Below are positions 6,497 through 7,548 of a stretch of 7,548 nt of DNA, piece after piece (within the stretch, counting starts at the first letter, position 1; each line of letters begins with the position of its first letter). The DNA is taken from positions 1 through 7,548 of the forward strand of contig NYZA01000101.1 in the NCBI GenBank assembly GCA_002686955.1, read 5' to 3'. The translations under genes were made by a program, and so were the position numbers. The notes below the pieces were generated by a model, which was not told where the DNA came from, searched no databases, and saw only the letters and a program-made list of their open reading frames with translations. The stretch is from Gemmatimonadota bacterium. Its GTDB lineage: Bacteria; GCA-2686955.

Positions 6497-7548
6497 CTAA
6501 CCTCGTTGTCGGATCGCCGCGAGCAAACGTGTGACCGGCTTCGGGCCGTAGCGAGCCAGAAGACGAAAGAGCCTCGAGAGGTAGTCCCAGGGCCTGGGCT
6601 CCGGACGGAGAGGACGTGCGATCCGCAGCGCGGCGGGGATTGCGTAAGAGATCCGGTCGCGGCGCCTCTCGCGCGCCCGCATGAGCAGGAAATCTGGAGG
6701 CGTGAATCGCTCTCGGGGAGCGAGCAGGCGGCGTCTCAGGCCCCGCTCGACCTCATCCAGCAGACGCGGCAATCTCGGATCCTGGTAGCACCAGGTTTTC
6801 ACGGCCGGCGGAATCGCGGCGCCCAGCAACCGCTCCGATTCCAGCAGACCGATTCCGAGAATTCGGGTGATCGATAGTCGCTCGGCCTCGGCGAAGATTC
6901 CCTCCCAGCCCAGGTTGGGGGCGCAGAGCGACCGGCTCAAATCAACCAGGGCGCCGAGCCGCTCCCACCGCCGCCTCCATGCGTAGAAGGAGAGCACCAG
7001 GACCCGATCCTCGGGGCTCAGTGCGGGGATCCGCCTCCCCCCCACCGTCACTTCCCGGCGCCGTTCCCAAAGCACCTCGAATGAGAGCGGAAAGCGGCAA
7101 TGCGAGGGGGCGAAAGCCCAGTGAAGCTCGAGCAGGGAAGCCGGTTCGCGGCGGAGAAGGGGATAGTCGTAGGTGTAGCGAGAATCGAGACGGGATCGAT
7201 CGGTGGTTTCGGGCGCTTCGAGATGGGGACGGAATCCGAGAGGCGCGAACAGATCTCGAATCAGCAACAGATCGTTCTTGCGAACCAGCAGATCCAGGTC
7301 CATCGCTTGCCGAAGCGGGAGACCGCCGTACACGCTCCGGGCCAGCACCGGACCCTTGAATGCGAGCGCGGGCACGCCACTCTCCGCGAAGACCTCGAAC
7401 GCCGCCACTAGCTCCTCTTCCAGAAAACGCGCACGCGATTCGAACTTGGCGCGGATCGCTTCGAGCGCCGATCGCACCCCTTCCGGCACCGCATTCCATG
7501 CGATCGAATCCAGATGCCTCGTCAGGAGCGGGACCACCTTGTGCCTGG
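6497..7548 (-). CDS. Nucleotidyltransferase-like protein (PF14907 / NTP_transf_5 type), 5' end beyond window
   Basis: Likely member of the uncharacterised nucleotidyltransferase family NTP_transf_5, which has a minimal polymerase-beta-like fold and is often found beside lasso-peptide and HprK-like kinase genes. Numbering from the first GTG in the window (7537), the core signature is residues 58-85: Lys61-Gly62, Tyr70, Arg76, then Asp80 and Asp82 in the stretch DLDLLV. The two aspartates are the probable metal ligands. The rest is helical and Arg-rich, with no signal peptide or obvious membrane segment. The frame stays open through 7548, and the in-frame codons before the GTG read Arg-His-Lys followed by VVPLL. 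This resembles the family's usual HxVxPLL stretch, which lies well inside the protein, so I infer the true start is upstream of the window. The stop is TAG at 6497-6499. It is the first visible gene of the unit and is followed after 37 bases by the kinase gene. The substrate is unknown. Family assignment is fairly sure; the reaction is not. Confidence 0.8.
   Translation of the reverse strand, partial: RHKVVPLLTRHLDSIAWNAVPEGVRSALEAIRAKFESRARFLEEELVAAFEVFAESGVPALAFKGPVLARSVYGGLPLRQAMDLDLLVRKNDLLLIRDLFAPLGFRPHLEAPETTDRSRLDSRYTYDYPLLRREPASLLELHWAFAPSHCRFPLSFEVLWERRREVTVGGRRIPALSPEDRVLVLSFYAWRRRWERLGALVDLSRSLCAPNLGWEGIFAEAERLSITRILGIGLLESERLLGAAIPPAVKTWCYQDPRLPRLLDEVERGLRRRLLAPRERFTPPDFLLMRARERRRDRISYAIPAALRIARPLRPEPRPWDYLSRLFRLLARYGPKPVTRLLAAIRQRG

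Noticed and set aside
5457-6500. 347-residue plus-strand ORF
   Set aside because: Antisense to the kinase gene, which has a clear Walker A loop; the plus-strand translation is Arg/Gly-rich without motifs.
1-7548. Frequent GATC/CGATCG words as a possible repeat or regulatory element
   Set aside because: They are scattered, unspaced and lie in coding sequence, where Asp-GAT, Ile-ATC, Ser-TCG and Arg-CGA codons explain them. A count against a codon-shuffled control would be needed to claim more.

Overview
The window is a compact, one-direction gene cluster. All seven genes lie on the minus strand and read from right to left, and the DNA is GC-rich by eye with frequent GTG starts. No rRNA, tRNA, CRISPR array, mobile element or clear terminator is visible. 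The sequence points to a high-GC bacterium, perhaps an environmental lineage, but does not fix the taxon. Radical SAM chemistry suggests an anaerobic, facultative or microaerobic setting for the pathway; that is inference.

In transcription order: (1) a PF14907-type nucleotidyltransferase-like protein whose start lies beyond the right edge (6497-7548); (2) a small HPr-kinase-like P-loop protein (5484-6458); (3) a cobalamin-binding-type radical SAM protein (4036-5487); (4) a second, more divergent one (2524-4032); (5) a third, clearly paralogous to number 3 (1130-2527); (6) a class I SAM-dependent methyltransferase (354-1133); (7) the N-terminal 117 residues of a radical SAM protein without a B12-type N-terminal domain, which runs off the left edge (1-352).

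The genes are very tightly joined. Stop and start overlap by four bases at 5484-5487 (ATGA), 2524-2527 (GTGA) and 1130-1133 (GTGA). They nearly touch at 4032-4038 and 350-356. The only real gap is 37 bases, between genes 1 and 2. This is strong evidence for one polycistronic, translationally coupled unit. The coupling also corrects two starts: gene 5 begins at the GTG at 2527 and gene 6 at the GTG at 1133. Every base outside that gap and the window edges is coding.

Functionally this looks like a biosynthetic or modification cluster: four radical SAM enzymes and a methyltransferase as tailoring enzymes, plus a kinase/nucleotidyltransferase pair of the kind found beside lasso-peptide and other peptide-modification genes. 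No precursor peptide, PqqD-like recognition domain, transporter or protease is inside the window, so the substrate is unknown. The combination of an HprK-like kinase, an NTP_transf_5 protein, three B12-type radical SAM proteins, a methyltransferase and a further radical SAM protein is the most interesting content. I cannot match it to a characterised pathway.
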